Source: Lactuca virosa (lineage: Eukaryota > Streptophyta > Magnoliopsida > Asterales > Asteraceae). Taken from it: a stretch of 64,000 nt of DNA. Below are positions 12,356 through 25,149 of the stretch, piece by piece. Where the stretch lies: contig CAKMRJ010002223.1 of assembly GCA_928212115.1 (NCBI GenBank), positions 309,499,701 to 309,563,700 on the forward strand, written 5' to 3'. The first letter of the stretch is position 1; every line of letters begins with the position of its first letter. The notes under the pieces are model-generated. The model saw nothing but the letters and a program-made list of their open reading frames with translations, made no database searches and was not told where the DNA came from. A program made the translations under genes and the position numbers.

Positions 12356-15077
12356 AACTAGGTTATTCAAGCTCTCCACAGTCAATCATACTTTGGAAGT
12401 AGGTATGAATCAAGACTGTCATGAATTGGGCTTGTAGATGTCTAAAGTGTTTAGACACAGAAAAAGTTACTGCAACATTCATGAGTGCTCCTGGAATAAG
12501 ATTCGAGTATCAGATTAAACCCACGCTCATTTGAATCACTTCATGGATTTTATCACGAGTGATCATGAGACGATAATATCTTATGTTCTTCAAACGAAGA
12601 TGTGTGAGTTGTAGTTGTGCGTCGGTTGCACATTGATATTTGTAAACACAACCAGTAACTTGGTTGTTATAAAACATATCGTTGTGTGTAATTTGATGAG
12701 TAGTTACAAGTAAACATTTGGGTCGGAGTTTATCCATTCCTTTTACCCTTGGAGGGACAAAAGCAATATCTGTGGGCCCCTCGATGATTTAGTGATGACA
12801 AAATTAAGTGCTCGGCCGGGCCTGGACTGATTTGATTTGTTCAATTAGTCGGTCGTAATAAATCGGAAATCAGGAAACAACAAATGGAGAGAGAGAATGA
12901 TTATTATCCATGTCTCAGTCCATGTGATATATATAATGGAGGAATATATGATCCCTTATCTAATGGACGCATCATTGACTAGCTCAGAGTTCGACAGTGG
13001 CTTTTAAGAGCTACGATTGCTAGTCGGGTTTTGGAGTCTTACTTGAAATACTAGTTTTAGACTTATCCAAGTGGGAGACTGTTAGATTAGATGTCTAATC
13101 CCATAACTATTATTGGTATGTACTTGACCCGAGAGTAGCATGGTCCATTTGGATTGCATATCATCAGGACAATTTGTTAGGATAGACTCTTGCGAGAAGG
13201 TTATATATGATTTATTAATATATTATAAGTTCTAATATATTAATATGAAATCATATGTTTTAATTAGTATCGATCAAGAATTAATTTGGAATTAATTTGG
13301 TGATAAAAAGAGACTAATTAAATCTATGGCGACTAATTATGGTAATTTGGAATTAACTAGGTTATTCAAACTCTCCACAATCAATCATACTTTGGAAGTA
13401 GGTATGAATCAAGACTGTCATGAATTGGGCTTGTAGATGTCTAAAGTGTTTAGACACAGAAAAAGTTGCTGCAACATTCATGAGTGCTCCTGGAATAAGA
13501 TTCGAGTATCGGATTAAACCCACACACATTTGAATCACTTCATGGATTTTATCATGAGTGATCATGAGACGATAATATCTTATGTTCTTCAAACGAAGAT
13601 GTGTGAGTTGTAGTTGTGCGTCGGTTGCACATTGATATATGTAAACGCAACCAGTAACTTGGTTGTTATAAAACATATCGTTGTGTGTAATTTGATGAGT
13701 AAGTACAAGCAAACATTTGAGTCGAAGTTTATCCATTCCATTTACCCTTGTAGGGACAAAAGCGATATCTGTGGGCCCCTCGATGATTTAGTGATGACAA
13801 AATTAAGTGCTCGGCCGGGCCTAGACTGATTTGATTTGTTCAATTAGTCGGTCATCATAAATCGGAAATCAGGAAACAACAAATGGACAGAGAGAATGAT
13901 TACAATCCATGTCTCAGTCCATGTGATATATATAATGGAGGAATATATGATCCCTTATCTAATGGACGCGTCATTGACTAGCTCAGAGTTCGACAGTGGC
14001 TTTTAAGAGCTACGATTGCTAGTCGGGTTTTGGAGTCTTACTTGAAATAATAGTTTTAGACTTATCCAAGTGGGAGACTGTTGGATTAGATGTCTAAGCC
14101 CATAACTATTATTGGTGTGTACTTGACCCGAGAGTAGCATGGTCCATTTGGATTGCATATCATTAGGACAATTTGTTAGGATAGACTCTTGCGAGAAGGT
14201 TATATATGATTTATTAATATATTATAAGTTCTAATATATTAATATGAAATCATATGTTTTAATTAGTATCGATCAATAATTAATTTGGAATTAATTTGGT
14301 GATAAAAAGAGACTAATTAAATCTATGGGGACTAATTATGGTAATTTGGAATTAACTAGGTTATTCGAACTCTCCACAATCAATCATACTTTGGAAGTAG
14401 GTATGAATCAAGACTGTCATGAATTGGGCTTGTAGATGTCTAAAGTGTTTAGACATATTAAAAGTTGCTGCAACATTCATGAGTGCTCCTGGAATGAGAT
14501 TCGAGTATAGGATTAAACCCACGCTCATTTGAATCACTTCATGGATTTTATCACGAGTGATCATGAGACGATAATATCTTATGCTCTTCAAATGGAGACG
14601 TGTGAGTTGTAGTTGCGCGTCAGTTGGACATTGGCATATGTAAACGCAACCAGTAACTTGGTTGTTATAAAACATATCATTGTGTGTAATTTGATGAGTA
14701 AGTACAAGCGAACATTTGGGTCGAAGTTTATCCATTCCTTTTACCCTTGGAGGGATAAAAGCGATATCTGTAGGCCCCTCGATGATTTAGTGATGACAAA
14801 CGTAAGTGATCGGCCGGGCCTGGACTGATTTTATTTGTTCAATTAGTCGGTCATCATAAATTGGGAATCAAGAAACAACAAATGGACAGAGAGAATGATT
14901 ATTATCCATGTCTCAGTCCATGTGATATCTATAATGGAGGAGTATATGATCCCTTATCTAATGGACGCGTCATTGACTATCTCAGAGTTCGACAGCGGCT
15001 TTTAAGAGCTACGATTGCTAGTCGGGTTTTGGAGTGTTACTTGCAATAATAGTTTTATACTTATCCAAGTGGCAGAC
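12356..15077 (+). repeat. 999-bp tandem triplication of the copia-1 3' end
   Basis: Units start at 12356, 13355 and 14354, each at AACTAGGTTATTC, giving two spacings of exactly 999 bp. Each of the first two units contains end-of-interior sequence, a purine tract and the first 268 bp of an LTR (13080-13347 and 14079-14346), then restarts after TGGTAATT. The third runs into the complete 3' LTR. Copies differ by a few percent. Minus-strand frames of 75-124 codons repeated in each unit are by-products. Confidence 0.93.
15065..15077 (+). other. Purine tract before the copia-1 3' LTR
   Basis: CCAAGTGGCAGACT precedes TGTTGGATT; the two upstream duplicated tracts (ending 13079 and 14078) read AAGTGGGAGACT, so this functional-position copy has a G-to-C change. 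Confidence 0.75.
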
Positions 15078-15855
15078 TGTTGGATTATATGTCTAATCCC
15101 ATAACTATTATTGGTTTGGTATGTACTTGACCCGAGAGTAGCATGGTCCATTTGGATTGCATATCATCAGGACAATTTGTTAGGATAGACTCTTGAGAGA
15201 AAGTTATATATGATTTATTATTATATTATAAGTTCTAATATATTAATATGAAATCATATGTTTTAATTAGTATTGATTAAAAATTAATTTGGAATTAATT
15301 TGGTGATCAAAAGAGACTAATTAAATCTATGGGGACTAATTATGGTAATTAGTTATATTTATATGTGTGGGGCTTATGATCCATGTTGGACCAAGTTTAT
15401 GTATGGATACATAAAGAGTTGGGCCACATGAACCATGGATCATAAAACCCATGGGTATGGATTTGGGTTATACCCATGACCCTTGCAATCCTACATATAA
15501 ATAGGTGAGTACATAGCCAAAAACGACACACATGTTCTTGGAGTTCATATGGATGGTTTTTGGTGTATGAAGATTCTCTCTCAATTATCTTCCTTTGTCC
15601 ATGATGTGTTGTGACTTCATTTGAGGCTTCCACACTATTGGGGCTAAGCTCTTAAGGCCAAATAGATCAAGACTTCAAGCTACATAAAAGGTATGTTACC
15701 CTAACTAATATCTGATATGGTTTATGTCAAATGCATGCTAGTTATAGGTTTAATGCCTTGGAAACCATTTGTATGTATAATTAGTGAAATCATAGATCTA
15801 AGATATTTAGGGTTGTATGTGCACCATAGGATGTTGTAGTATACAAAACCCAACA
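15078..15855 (+). repeat. Copia-1 3' LTR
   Basis: 778 bp, TGTTGGATTAT to AAACCCAACA, then GTATG. It is closely similar to 6203-6974 and keeps the TATA box and the AAAAG/GTATGT donor-like site. Confidence 0.95.
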
Positions 15856-16124
15856 GTATGGTATGTGGTATTTTGGGAAACTCAGTAAGCTTTGTGCTTA
15901 CAATTTTCAGTTTATGTTTCAGGTACTTTTGGTTCAAAAGGGAAGTGCCCAGGATGGTTGCAGAGCATACACCACCTCATTCCATATTTTGTGATATACT
16001 CTGATATTTCATGATGTAGTGATACACTTTGATCCATATAGGTTGTATGGCAATGTTTTGGATTACCGTTATATAAAGATTAGAAAATGAAATTTTTGGG
16101 TTTTATTTTTGGGACGTTACAAGT

Positions 16125-16137
16125 TGGCATCAGAGCC
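16125..16137 (+). other. Primer-binding site of G1
   Basis: TGGCATCAGAGCC lies three bases after the LTR end and has one mismatch to the tRNA-Met complement. It proves that 344-16121 is a 5' LTR. Confidence 0.88.
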
Positions 16138-16509
16138 ATAATTTGAGGGATTCAGACATACTCTTGGGTATGTCTGAACTGAAACTGAGGATTTGGTAAA
16201 AAAAATTCAAAAAGGAAATGTTTTTAAAGAAAAGGGTTTTCTAATACAAGAAAGGGTGTGGTGCATGCAATCGACCGAGCTCAAGTAATTTTTCCCAAAA
16301 TACCCATACATCTTATTTGTGACAACCCGAAAATCTTTGCTGTGTAAGTTCAGCCATTCAATCCAACAGTGTGTCAGACTCGTTTCTGCTATTAGTTAGC
16401 ATTGTTTAGAGTCTGTTTAAGGGTTCTAAGCTCAGTACATTCAGGCGTTGAGTATAGTAATGAGTTGCGTAAGTTCTCCGCGTTGAAATCAATCCATACA
16501 GTCCATTCA

Positions 16510-16585
16510 AGGGAGTGCACGGCCGTACACATAGGTGTGCGGCCGTACACATAGGTGTGCGGCCGTACACCCACCTTGTCCGTAC
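16510..16585. repeat. Tandem CGGCCGTACAC inverted repeats in L1a
   Basis: GTGCACGGCCGTACAC is followed by two further units of GTGTGCGGCCGTACAC spaced about 22 bp, each nearly self-complementary. Further copies lie near 16963-16998 and 17116-17170. Confidence 0.9.
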
Positions 16586-17611
16586 ACTCTCCCCCATTTG
16601 AAGAGTATCCTTTCCATTCTAGTCATTTCTCACATTCCCAAGTCCAGAAAATCGATTCTCTCTCAACTATCATCGAGTTCTTCACCCTAGATCTTAAAAA
16701 ACGTAAGTGTTTCTTCCATCTTTAAGTTGTTATCCTTCTTAATCATGTAATAACCCTTTGATTCATCAATAAAAACAACTCTTTATGATAGATCTTCAAA
16801 TCTTCATCCATTTCACCAAAAACACCAAGAACACACACTTGTTCTTGGTGATTGTGAACCCTTTTGAGCTTCCAAATCGTAAGTACTCCTTCCCTATGCT
16901 TAGTACATGTTAGGAACACTTGATTAACACCCTAAAAACGACCTAAACTCAAGATCAAAAGGAGTGTATGGCCGTACACCCATGTGTGGCCGTACACCCC
17001 CTCAAAACTCCCCTAAAGGGCCTCCAAAGTGAAAACCTAGCTTCAACACTTGATGAGAAATTGTCCCACAAACTTCCCTATCATTAAGAGACCCTTTTGT
17101 GCACATGTTACCATGAGTGTACGTCCGTACACTCCATGGCCATACACCCATCGCCACACACTCCATTTAGTGGTCGTACACTACCCTTAGATGAATCACA
17201 TGTGATTCTAACACTTGGTCCAAGTGTTTCCTAGTCCCTAAAGGTGTTTCCTTGCATGTGGTTGCTTCTAAACAGTATATCCATGCCAATATATGCCATT
17301 ATATGTCATTTAGGACTTGTTTGTGTATTGGGACTTCATTCGTGGAACTTCTCATCCTTACGTGCATATTCGTTTGAATCACCCACATAAGGTGAGTTCA
17401 TACCCCTATAATCAATCTTTTAAACTGTTTTAAATGCTTTTAAAGGGGGGGGGGGAATACAAGTTGAACACAATGATAATTGTGTAAATGTTTGTTATAA
17501 ACATCTTTCAAAGGATTGCTCATGTTTTTATAAGTGATTAAAACATTTCAAAAACTCTTTTTAAGTTATGTTACTTTATAGTTTATAAAACTCTGTTTTT
17601 AAAGTACCCTC

Positions 17612-18418
17612 TGATGGGTTTTAAGCATAAGAACAATCCTATGTGCTCATACAAACCCTAATGCTTGGATCTAGGTTTCTCTATTGTACATGCAATGAAT
17701 CCAAGACTTACAAACCCTAGATCTATTAAATAAGAACTGAAATAAGGGTTTAGTAATTACCTTTGATTGTTATATAGCAATAACAATCAATCCTTACTTT
17801 GATTGGCTTCAAAAAGCTTAGTGCCTCAAGTGTTGCACCTCTAATGGAGTCACAAACCACCACTAAGCAACTTGGATGAAGAGGGAGGAGAGAAGAGGCA
17901 CCAAAAACGGCTGGAAACCCTAAAGGATTACTTGTCCACGTTTTTGGGGCTTAAGGGTCCTTTATATACATGTAGGCTATTAGGGTTTACAACTAGGAAA
18001 CCCTAATCTGGATGCTTAGGCCCTAAGCAGCCCATTGACTCCTTTAACATATCCCTTGGACGATTTCTAATGGGCTTCCCATAGAATTCGTCCAACCTTT
18101 ATATTATTAGGTGATCCATAGCCCAATCGTAATTATCTTATAATTACAAATCCAGTCCCCCTAAGTTTAATTAATCTCTTTTAGCCACAAAATTAATTCT
18201 TAATTAATTCTTAATTAATTCTTGACTAATATCAATTAAACTATGTGATTTCTCCTTTAATATATTATTCTTATAATATATTAATAAATCATAATTAAAC
18301 CTTTCTCTCCTTAATTCATCCTACATATTGCTATGGTGAAGGCAACCCAAAAGGACCATGCTCATAATTGGGTCAAGTACATACCAAAATGGTTATGGAC
18401 TTAGACACTAATCCAACA
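17612..18418 (-). repeat. Copia-2 3' LTR
   Basis: 807 bp; plus-strand ends TGATGGGTTTT and TAATCCAACA. It differs from the 5' LTR by a small number of substitutions and a short duplicated TTAATTCTTAATTAA-type stretch. Confidence 0.94.
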
Positions 18419-18432
18419 GTCTCCCACTTGGA
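18419..18432 (-). other. Purine tract of copia-2
   Basis: The plus strand reads GTCTCCCACTTGGA, so the minus strand has CCAAGTGGGAGAC directly before the LTR start. Confidence 0.88.
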
Positions 18433-19983
18433 TAAGTCTAACAACTATTCTGCGTATGACTTCAGAACCTAATCAGCAATCGTAGCTTCCAAAAGCCGCT
18501 CTCAACTCTGATCTTATCAGATACGTGTGTCCTTTAGATAAGGGATTATATATTCCTCCATTTTACAAGATATCGTATAGACATGAGACATGGATTGAAA
18601 TCATTCTCTCAGTCAATGTGTCGTTTCCCGATTTCCGATTTGTGACGACTGACTAATTGAACAAATCAAATCAGTACTGGCCCGGTCGAGCACTTTCCTT
18701 TGTCATCACTAAATCATCGAGGGGCCCACATATATCGCTTTTATCCAACCTTGGGTAAAAGGAATGGATAAACTTTGACTCAAATGCTTGCTTGCACCTA
18801 CTAATCGAATCACACACAACAATAAGTTTTATAACACCAAGTTACTGGTGCGTTTACTTATCATCAATGTGTAACCGATCAGCAAATAACAACTCACACG
18901 TCTCGGTTTCAAGAATATACAATGTTATCGTCTCACCAATCACTCGTGATTAAACCATGAAGTGATTCAAGTGAGCGTGGGTTTAATCCAATACTTTAAT
19001 CTTATCAAAGCACTCATGAACTCTGCAGCAAACTTGTGCTATGTCTAAACACTTTAAACCATCTACAGACAGATTCATGACAGTCTTCCTTCATACCTAC
19101 TTCCAACGTATGACCAACTGTGGAGGTTCGAATAACCTAGTTATTCTGGAAGTCAAAACATGAGAAATGAAACGCAATAATAATATTAATCCTATATGGT
19201 CCCAAAACTTTTGAGCGTAAATAAAAACACTTTTATTTAAACACCATATTGATTACTCATTATTCATTGCTTACTGTTTCAGAAAATAAACTTATTACTC
19301 GAATTATAACCACAATTTTCCCATGCTCCAAGCATACACACTTTGGTTTCCTATGGTCCATACTTTGTGAAATAGATCAATTGAAAACTTTTCCAATGAA
19401 ACTCATTTCACAATCCCCAATCCTTATTATTAGTATAAGAATACCAAATTCTTTCCACTTTTAGAATATGTCAGATTCTAACATTTTATGCAATGATTCT
19501 TTCATAATGTCATAGCATAAAAGTTACCAAGACCCGGCTAATGAAATTACAAGGTATTCTATCGGAAATTGTTACAAGACAATTCCATAGACGTGAAGTC
19601 TCACATTCAAAGTACATTCCTTTGAACATCCTTCTCGCATAAAAGTTTCTAATCTAGACATATTTGTTAATATCCAATTCCTATTAATGGAAACATTTCC
19701 ATATTTTCTATATGACAACTCATTCTTAATAGAATCTAATCTATTCATAATAATGTCAATATAGTCCATCCAGTACTATACTTCCAACTACTCACAAGCG
19801 ACAAATCCTCAGTGAACCTCAGATCGTCGTTTGATAATTGTTTAATTATTTTAGTTAAAACCAGTTCTAGTCCCTTTTCCCTCTTAATGCCCTAGGCATT
19901 TGGAAAATTTTAGAATGGTCAAATATTATAGCATATGCAATCGATCCTATACCCGAAGCATATTGGACACAATGCATAATGTC
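18433..19983 (-). other. Copia-2 non-coding 3' interior
   Basis: No gene seen. The sequence matches, in antisense, the copia-1 region around 12360-13079 and the copia fragment at 4567-5340. L1b interrupts it at 19979-19983 (ATGTC). Confidence 0.75.
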
Positions 19984-22854
19984 TGTCACACCCCAAAACC
20001 GGAGAATGGCGGAAACGTTCTGGGGTGGAGGACGTCATGTACAGTATCATAACAATGCATAATAGTAAAGACAAGCAACAACATCCATTGCATTAATATA
20101 ATAATTGTAATACAAGCGTGTTCTGTACAGTTTGTAAGACACCAAAAGTATAATCGAAATAAAAGATGAGTCTTGTATGTACTCCATCTTCTCAAAAGCT
20201 GCATTTGTAGCTGTCTACTGATGACCTGAGAATACAAGTTATTTTGAAAGCGAGTATCAGCATAAAGCTGGTGAGTTCATAAGTATTTATTGTCATTGCT
20301 TGTATAAGAATGTTTACAACAGTGTAGTATAATAACTGATTTCAATGTTTGAAAATAGTATACTCCCTAGAAAACCCTATGTTTTCCAGTAAAAGTAGTC
20401 TTCCACCAAGACCCGTTTGTTTGCATGTTTGATCTTTTGAAAATGTAAAAGTTTTCCCAGTGAAACTATCAGTATGAAAATATAGTTTTTGACTTCATTC
20501 ATGTAAAGTAATTGGGAAAATAATGTTTTACCCCAGCAGTGTCACTGCCGGCTAAATGAAATGAAAATGCAGACTCCAGGTAGTATTAAATGTACAATAC
20601 ACCTCGGGGAGTCTGTTTTTCATCTAATTCATAAAGTGTTAATTAAAGGTCAGAATGTGAATTCGTATGTAACCATGTTGATTGACGATCGAATAACTGG
20701 TGACCCTCCAGGTCACACGTAGTGTGGTGACATTTTGTCACCCCTGGGCCTAGTCGGCTCGGACTGTAGCTAGCAGTCGGGATATGGGAGTGTCTGTCCC
20801 GTATAGATCTATACACATAATGCCCGCTCTCCCTCCAGGAGACTCTGGTTACACGGTGATAGCACAATGACGTGTCGTATCGAGAAGTGGTATGTCACAT
20901 TCTGTTTTAGTAAATTCTCTTGTATATTGTATAATGTATTTTCTGGTATAATGTATAGAGTGTTCTCTTGTATAGTATATAGTATTCTCTTTGTATAGTA
21001 TTTATCATGTATTGACTCATAACTATAATGACTCTGGTAGGTGTCATTTTAATGGTAGTAGTGAGCAGTAATCCTTAACTATACCTATTATAGTTAAATA
21101 GTAATGTTGGTTGCATGCCTTTATTACACAAAGGTACTGAATTTAAGTGAAGACTTTTATATCTAACACAAATATATATGATATATAACTAAGAATTCAA
21201 CGACAGTCGGACAAATAACCGATACCCTAAGTCCACAACCAAACGAGGAACAGGAAATAAGGTGAGCTATTAGTCCTAAGTCCTTCAAGTCTTACTTATA
21301 TAACTATATTAGTATAGATATGGGTTTGAAAATAAAGTAAGTTTAAAAGAGTTTGAAAATAGTTTGGGCATTAAAAGAGTTTGATAAAAGGTTTGAAACA
21401 CTTGAAAATCCAAGGTTTGATGGTAATTTGAAAGCAGTAGTAAATCTTGTAGTCTGTTCTAGTTATTAATCACATGTGATTGATACAATAACTCTAACAG
21501 TTCAACTTGTATGACCCCCTATAAAAGCATTTAAAATCATTTAAAAGGTTGATTTAGGGGTATGAACTCACCTGCAGTGAGTGGATTGGATGGAAGTGCC
21601 GGGTAGGATGCTAGGTGTCAAGTGAGGACTTGAGCACACACACGGATCCTATGTAACATGTAGTGATACATAAATGTATCTAATTAGTTATTTAATCACT
21701 AATTAAGCGAGTAAAGACACTCAAATGCATGAAAACACTTTGTTTCAAGTGCTAAGAGTGCTAAGGGTTGCATCTAAGGAGAGTAGGGCCTCACATTGGA
21801 GTTTACTTCTCAAATGGTGGCCCTTATGTGTGTTTACGGTTTCTGGACCATTTCCCCCATGAGTTTACGGCCGTAAACTCATGGAAATGGTGCATTTGTG
21901 TGTTTCAAGGTCCTATATCTCATAAGGAAGGGTTCTAAGTTCGAATCAAAGGCTTAGGAAGTGGTTTGGGCACAAAAGGACCCCTCATTGGAGTTTACGG
22001 TCCTTGGACCATCCTTGAGAGTTTACGGTCGTAAACACTTGGGTTTACGGTCGTAAACCCATGAGTTTACGGCCGTAAACTCATGTATTCCTCAACCTTT
22101 TCGTGTTTTGGTGTTTCTAGCTCATTCATGCAAATTTCTAGCCCTTTATCCAAACATTTGAAGGTGTTAGCGGCATCAAAACACCATTTGGGGGTGTTTA
22201 CGGTTTTGGGAGATCCCCAAACCGTAAACACATATGTTCTTGGGGATTTTGATGATTTTCCAAAGGATTAACAAGTATACTAAGTAAGTAACTAGATAGG
22301 AAGGGTATACTTACTTATATGAAGCTTGTAAGAGTGATTAGAACCCAAGGACACTAGTGTGTGTTCTTGGTGTTTTGAAGAACACTTGAAGATCTAAGCA
22401 AAAATCAAGAATCCATGGATGAAATGATGTATAAACACTAGATTAAGTGTTATAGGAAGGATTCTAGGAAGGAAACACTTACATTTTGGCGGATTTGAAG
22501 AAATGAACTTATGATACCTGAGAGAAAAAGCTTGGTGTTCTTGAGGTGGGAAGTGGAAAATGAGGAAAAGGTGTGTAAACTCATGCTATATGCATGAGTT
22601 CTTGGGAAAATGGTGTTTACGGCCCAAACACCTCTTGTTTGGCCGTAAACACCTAGCTAAGGTGTTGATTGTTTTGTTTGTTACACCTCACTCATAACGA
22701 CACTCCCTTTTATTAAATCGTTTGACGAAAATAAAATAAAACACCCAAACGGACTCAAATCCAGCCAAAAATGTACTGAAATGTTTTTGACTAATATTTG
22801 AAGTGTTTGACTGTAGAAATTTTACAAATGAAAATTTCGGGTTGTCACAATGTC
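19979..22854 (-). mobile_element. L1b: 2.87-kb solo LTR with ATGTC target duplication
   Basis: TGTCACACCCCAAAACC (19984) to TTTCGGGTTGTCACA (22849) is flanked by ATGTC at 19979-19983 and 22850-22854. It has no primer site, purine tract or gene. The ends match the M LTRs (34883, 42248), which gives the sense strand as minus. It contains perfect GTTTACGGCCGTAAAC palindromes and, on the minus strand, a donor-like GCAG/GTGAGT near 21573. Confidence 0.93.
21835..22240. repeat. Palindrome cluster GTTTACGGCCGTAAAC in L1b
   Basis: Perfect palindromes of 28 bp (21857-21884) and 26 bp (22060-22085), each with the core GAGTTTACGGCCGTAAACTC, lie among imperfect copies near 22017-22057. A hairpin-like GTGTTTACGGTTTTGGG/CCCCAAACCGTAAACAC lies at 22196-22231, and another copy near 22615-22652. 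Confidence 0.93.
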
Positions 22855-25064
22855 TTACATAAAGACGTGATACTTTATCATCCTTCTGCCATAATATTTT
22901 ATGTGCCCTGTTCCCACAATTCGAACTATGAAGAGGGATGCCGTAATCATAATCGAATTTTGAGAATGCATTATTTATCCTTGACTAAATTTATTAACGT
23001 TTCTCGATCTAAGCTTTAGAATTTTGAAACGAAGTATAATATTCTCTCCCTTAATTATAGCAAAACAACTTTTCAACCCTTGCAACTTTGCAAAATGAAT
23101 CTTTGTTTTCTATAATTAATATTGCTAACTTGCAATACTTACCATAATAATCATGCTCCCACTAACATGATGATTATTTTCTTACCAGCATAACACTTAT
23201 GCTCCCACTAGCTTTGACATGTATTCAGAAAACAATTGAACTTCTAGAAAACAATGCTTATTGAATTCCTTAAGTTCATATTTCTAATACCTAATGCTTT
23301 GATAAGCCTTTATCTAAGCTTGTTAAGCTCATACACCTTTGCCTTAGATAGCTCACATGTGTGTCTAAACAATTCAGAATTTATGTTACTCAGTCACAAA
23401 TGTTCAGATCAATTGCCAAATCTCACAATTCGAACTATGAAAAGGGATGCCGTAATCATAATCGAATTTGAGAATACAATTTTCACAATTGCTATCTTCT
23501 TAAAATCTCTCTTAGTGAAAGCATTTCCTCACAATCATTTTCATGAAGGAGGAAAACCTTATGACACTTAGATTTTATGATGTATGTGTTCCTATCCATG
23601 TGAATTTGTCAAAACGAAAGTTTGCGACAAAATCCAAAACCATATGGACTGAACTTGTTCAACTTGTTCAATCTTGATTTCTTGCCTCATGGTAACACGA
23701 GTGCCCACCATGTCTTCCAGGTGGTTTAGCAACTCACCCTTACATATCAATGTACTTTCCATTGATCAAGGTGCTTTGTCTTTATGCATTCAAATGAGAA
23801 CTCATAGAACTCACATACATATTTAGCTTAATTGGAATGGCACAGAAACAAATAATGTCAACACGATAGGTTATGAACCTCAAGTCGTGCGCTAATGATG
23901 ATTAACTAGGTTTACTTTTGATTTGTTCTTGAAACTTTTCAAGACCATTAAGACTCCCACTGACTTCTTGACATATAGGGTTCTCTTGTCAAGAAACATT
24001 CCTTTACAAAATAAATATTCAAGAGTTAGTGTAGTTTTTATCAAGACTATCACTTCACATAATTGGTTCTAGTTGGTCTTTGTCTTATCCAAGACATCAC
24101 AACTTACCAATCTCAAATTTGCAGGAATAAGAAGACTTTTTCCAATTCCACATTTGTTGAGTGTTATAAACCTACTTAAGACTTGTCACTCATGTCAGAA
24201 TCTTGACTCTAAGACCTGATATTGGAACGAAGTATGATTGACTTCTTGATTTAACCATTTCTACAATTCTCGATTCCTCTTCTTAGACATGCAATTAAAC
24301 TAAGACTCACTTAAAGGATCAATTGAGACATGGCTCTTAATCATTAAGACCTATCATAAAACATAATAAAAGTTACTCTCCCTTCTTCTTAGAATAGAGA
24401 AACTTTTATCTTTCTGCCTACTGGATTCTTCTTATTCATTCTGCTATTTATTGAAACTCTTTCAATCAACTCAAAAATTATACTCAATCTTATAAGTATA
24501 ACCATATTTACTAAACTTTAGTAAATCATGACGAATATCTTTATTACTCTTGTGGTGGATTTGATCGACGCACAACCAAGTGTACTCGATCCCTTAGTCC
24601 TTAACTTGACACTTTGTCAAGGAATTAGTCTAATTTTCAAATATGAAGTTTCTTATTCATCACACAATGCAGGTTGCATGATTCCAAGTTTCTGTCCAAT
24701 TGAAACTTGGGTGATGAGAAACTCTCCCTATTTGGTAAATTCTCGACATTTCCACAAATAACACAATTAAGAATCAAATCCATTATTGCTAATAGAAGAA
24801 ACATTCAAACATAAATTTTTCATACATGCCATTGCAAGGATAAATAAATAAGACAAAAACAAATTTTATTTTATTGCGGAAAATTTTTTCCTTACAATGC
24901 AATTCAACTGAAAAACTATGCTATTACATATTTCTTAGAAATCTACCCTAACTCTAAAGTAGCAGCTCACAAATCCGATCTTTGAATCCTTGCGATCGAA
25001 ATCCATTTCTTCGTGATCAGATTCAGCACGCTTCTTCCTTAAGTTTCCTTTCTTTTCTTCGATC
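22855..25064 (-). other. Copia-2 non-coding interior downstream of gag
   Basis: No pol motifs in any frame. The sequence corresponds to copia-1 9343-12240 in antisense, so both elements share the same non-coding replacement of pol. Confidence 0.7.
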
Positions 25065-25149
25065 CTGCAAAACATCAAAATGTATTCTTATCACATCATG
25101 TATTAAGAACCAAAAATAGGAACTCATAGAGTTAGTTAATGGATTTTAC
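25065..25149 (-). other. Candidate 85-nt intron at the end of copia-2 gag
   Basis: On the minus strand CAG/GTAAAATCC (donor, at 25149) is followed after 85 bases by GATGTTTTGCAG/GATCG (acceptor, at 25065). Splicing would replace the last three codons (KIH) with a short basic tail beginning SKKRK before a stop. Copia-1 has CAG/GTAAGT at the same place and an 85-base spacing to a changed acceptor (TTTTAAG). RNA support is lacking. Confidence 0.5.

Larger units (their letters stand above)
6198..15860 (+). mobile_element. Copia-1: gag-only Ty1/copia element with GTATG target duplication
   Basis: LTRs at 6203-6974 and 15078-15855 flank a primer site, a long leader, a broken gag gene and about 3 kb of non-coding DNA; GTATG is at 6198-6202 and 15856-15860. 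No protease, integrase or reverse transcriptase motifs appear in either strand, so it would need enzymes from a relative such as copia-3, with which it shares primer site, leader blocks and gag C-terminal half. The 3' end carries extra tandem copies (see 12356-15077). It is inserted in the G1 5' LTR. Confidence 0.92.
344..16121 (+). repeat. G1 5' LTR (about 1.8 kb after removing insertions)
   Basis: It begins TGTAACACTT at 344 and ends GGGACGTTACA at 16121, directly before a primer site. It consists of 344-1783, 6091-6202 and 15861-16121, split by G2(minus) and copia-1. The first part is closely similar to the 3' LTR from 44863. It contains clusters of GTACGC inverted repeats (436-517 and 1130-1222) and a 5' splice-site-like GAG/GTAGGT at 1611-1619. 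A weak TATA-like CTACTTAACAC near 555 follows the first cluster. Confidence 0.9.

Noticed and set aside
12510..14735. Minus-strand frames of 75-124 codons starting MDKLRPKC, repeated three times
   Set aside because: They repeat only because the DNA is a 999-bp tandem repeat. They lie antisense to the element in non-coding 3' interior, and one copy is truncated; no known domain.
12356..15077. Regular repeats that could suggest a CRISPR-like array
   Set aside because: The unit is 999 bp with no spacer pattern and is clearly LTR plus interior of copia-1 in a plant genome.
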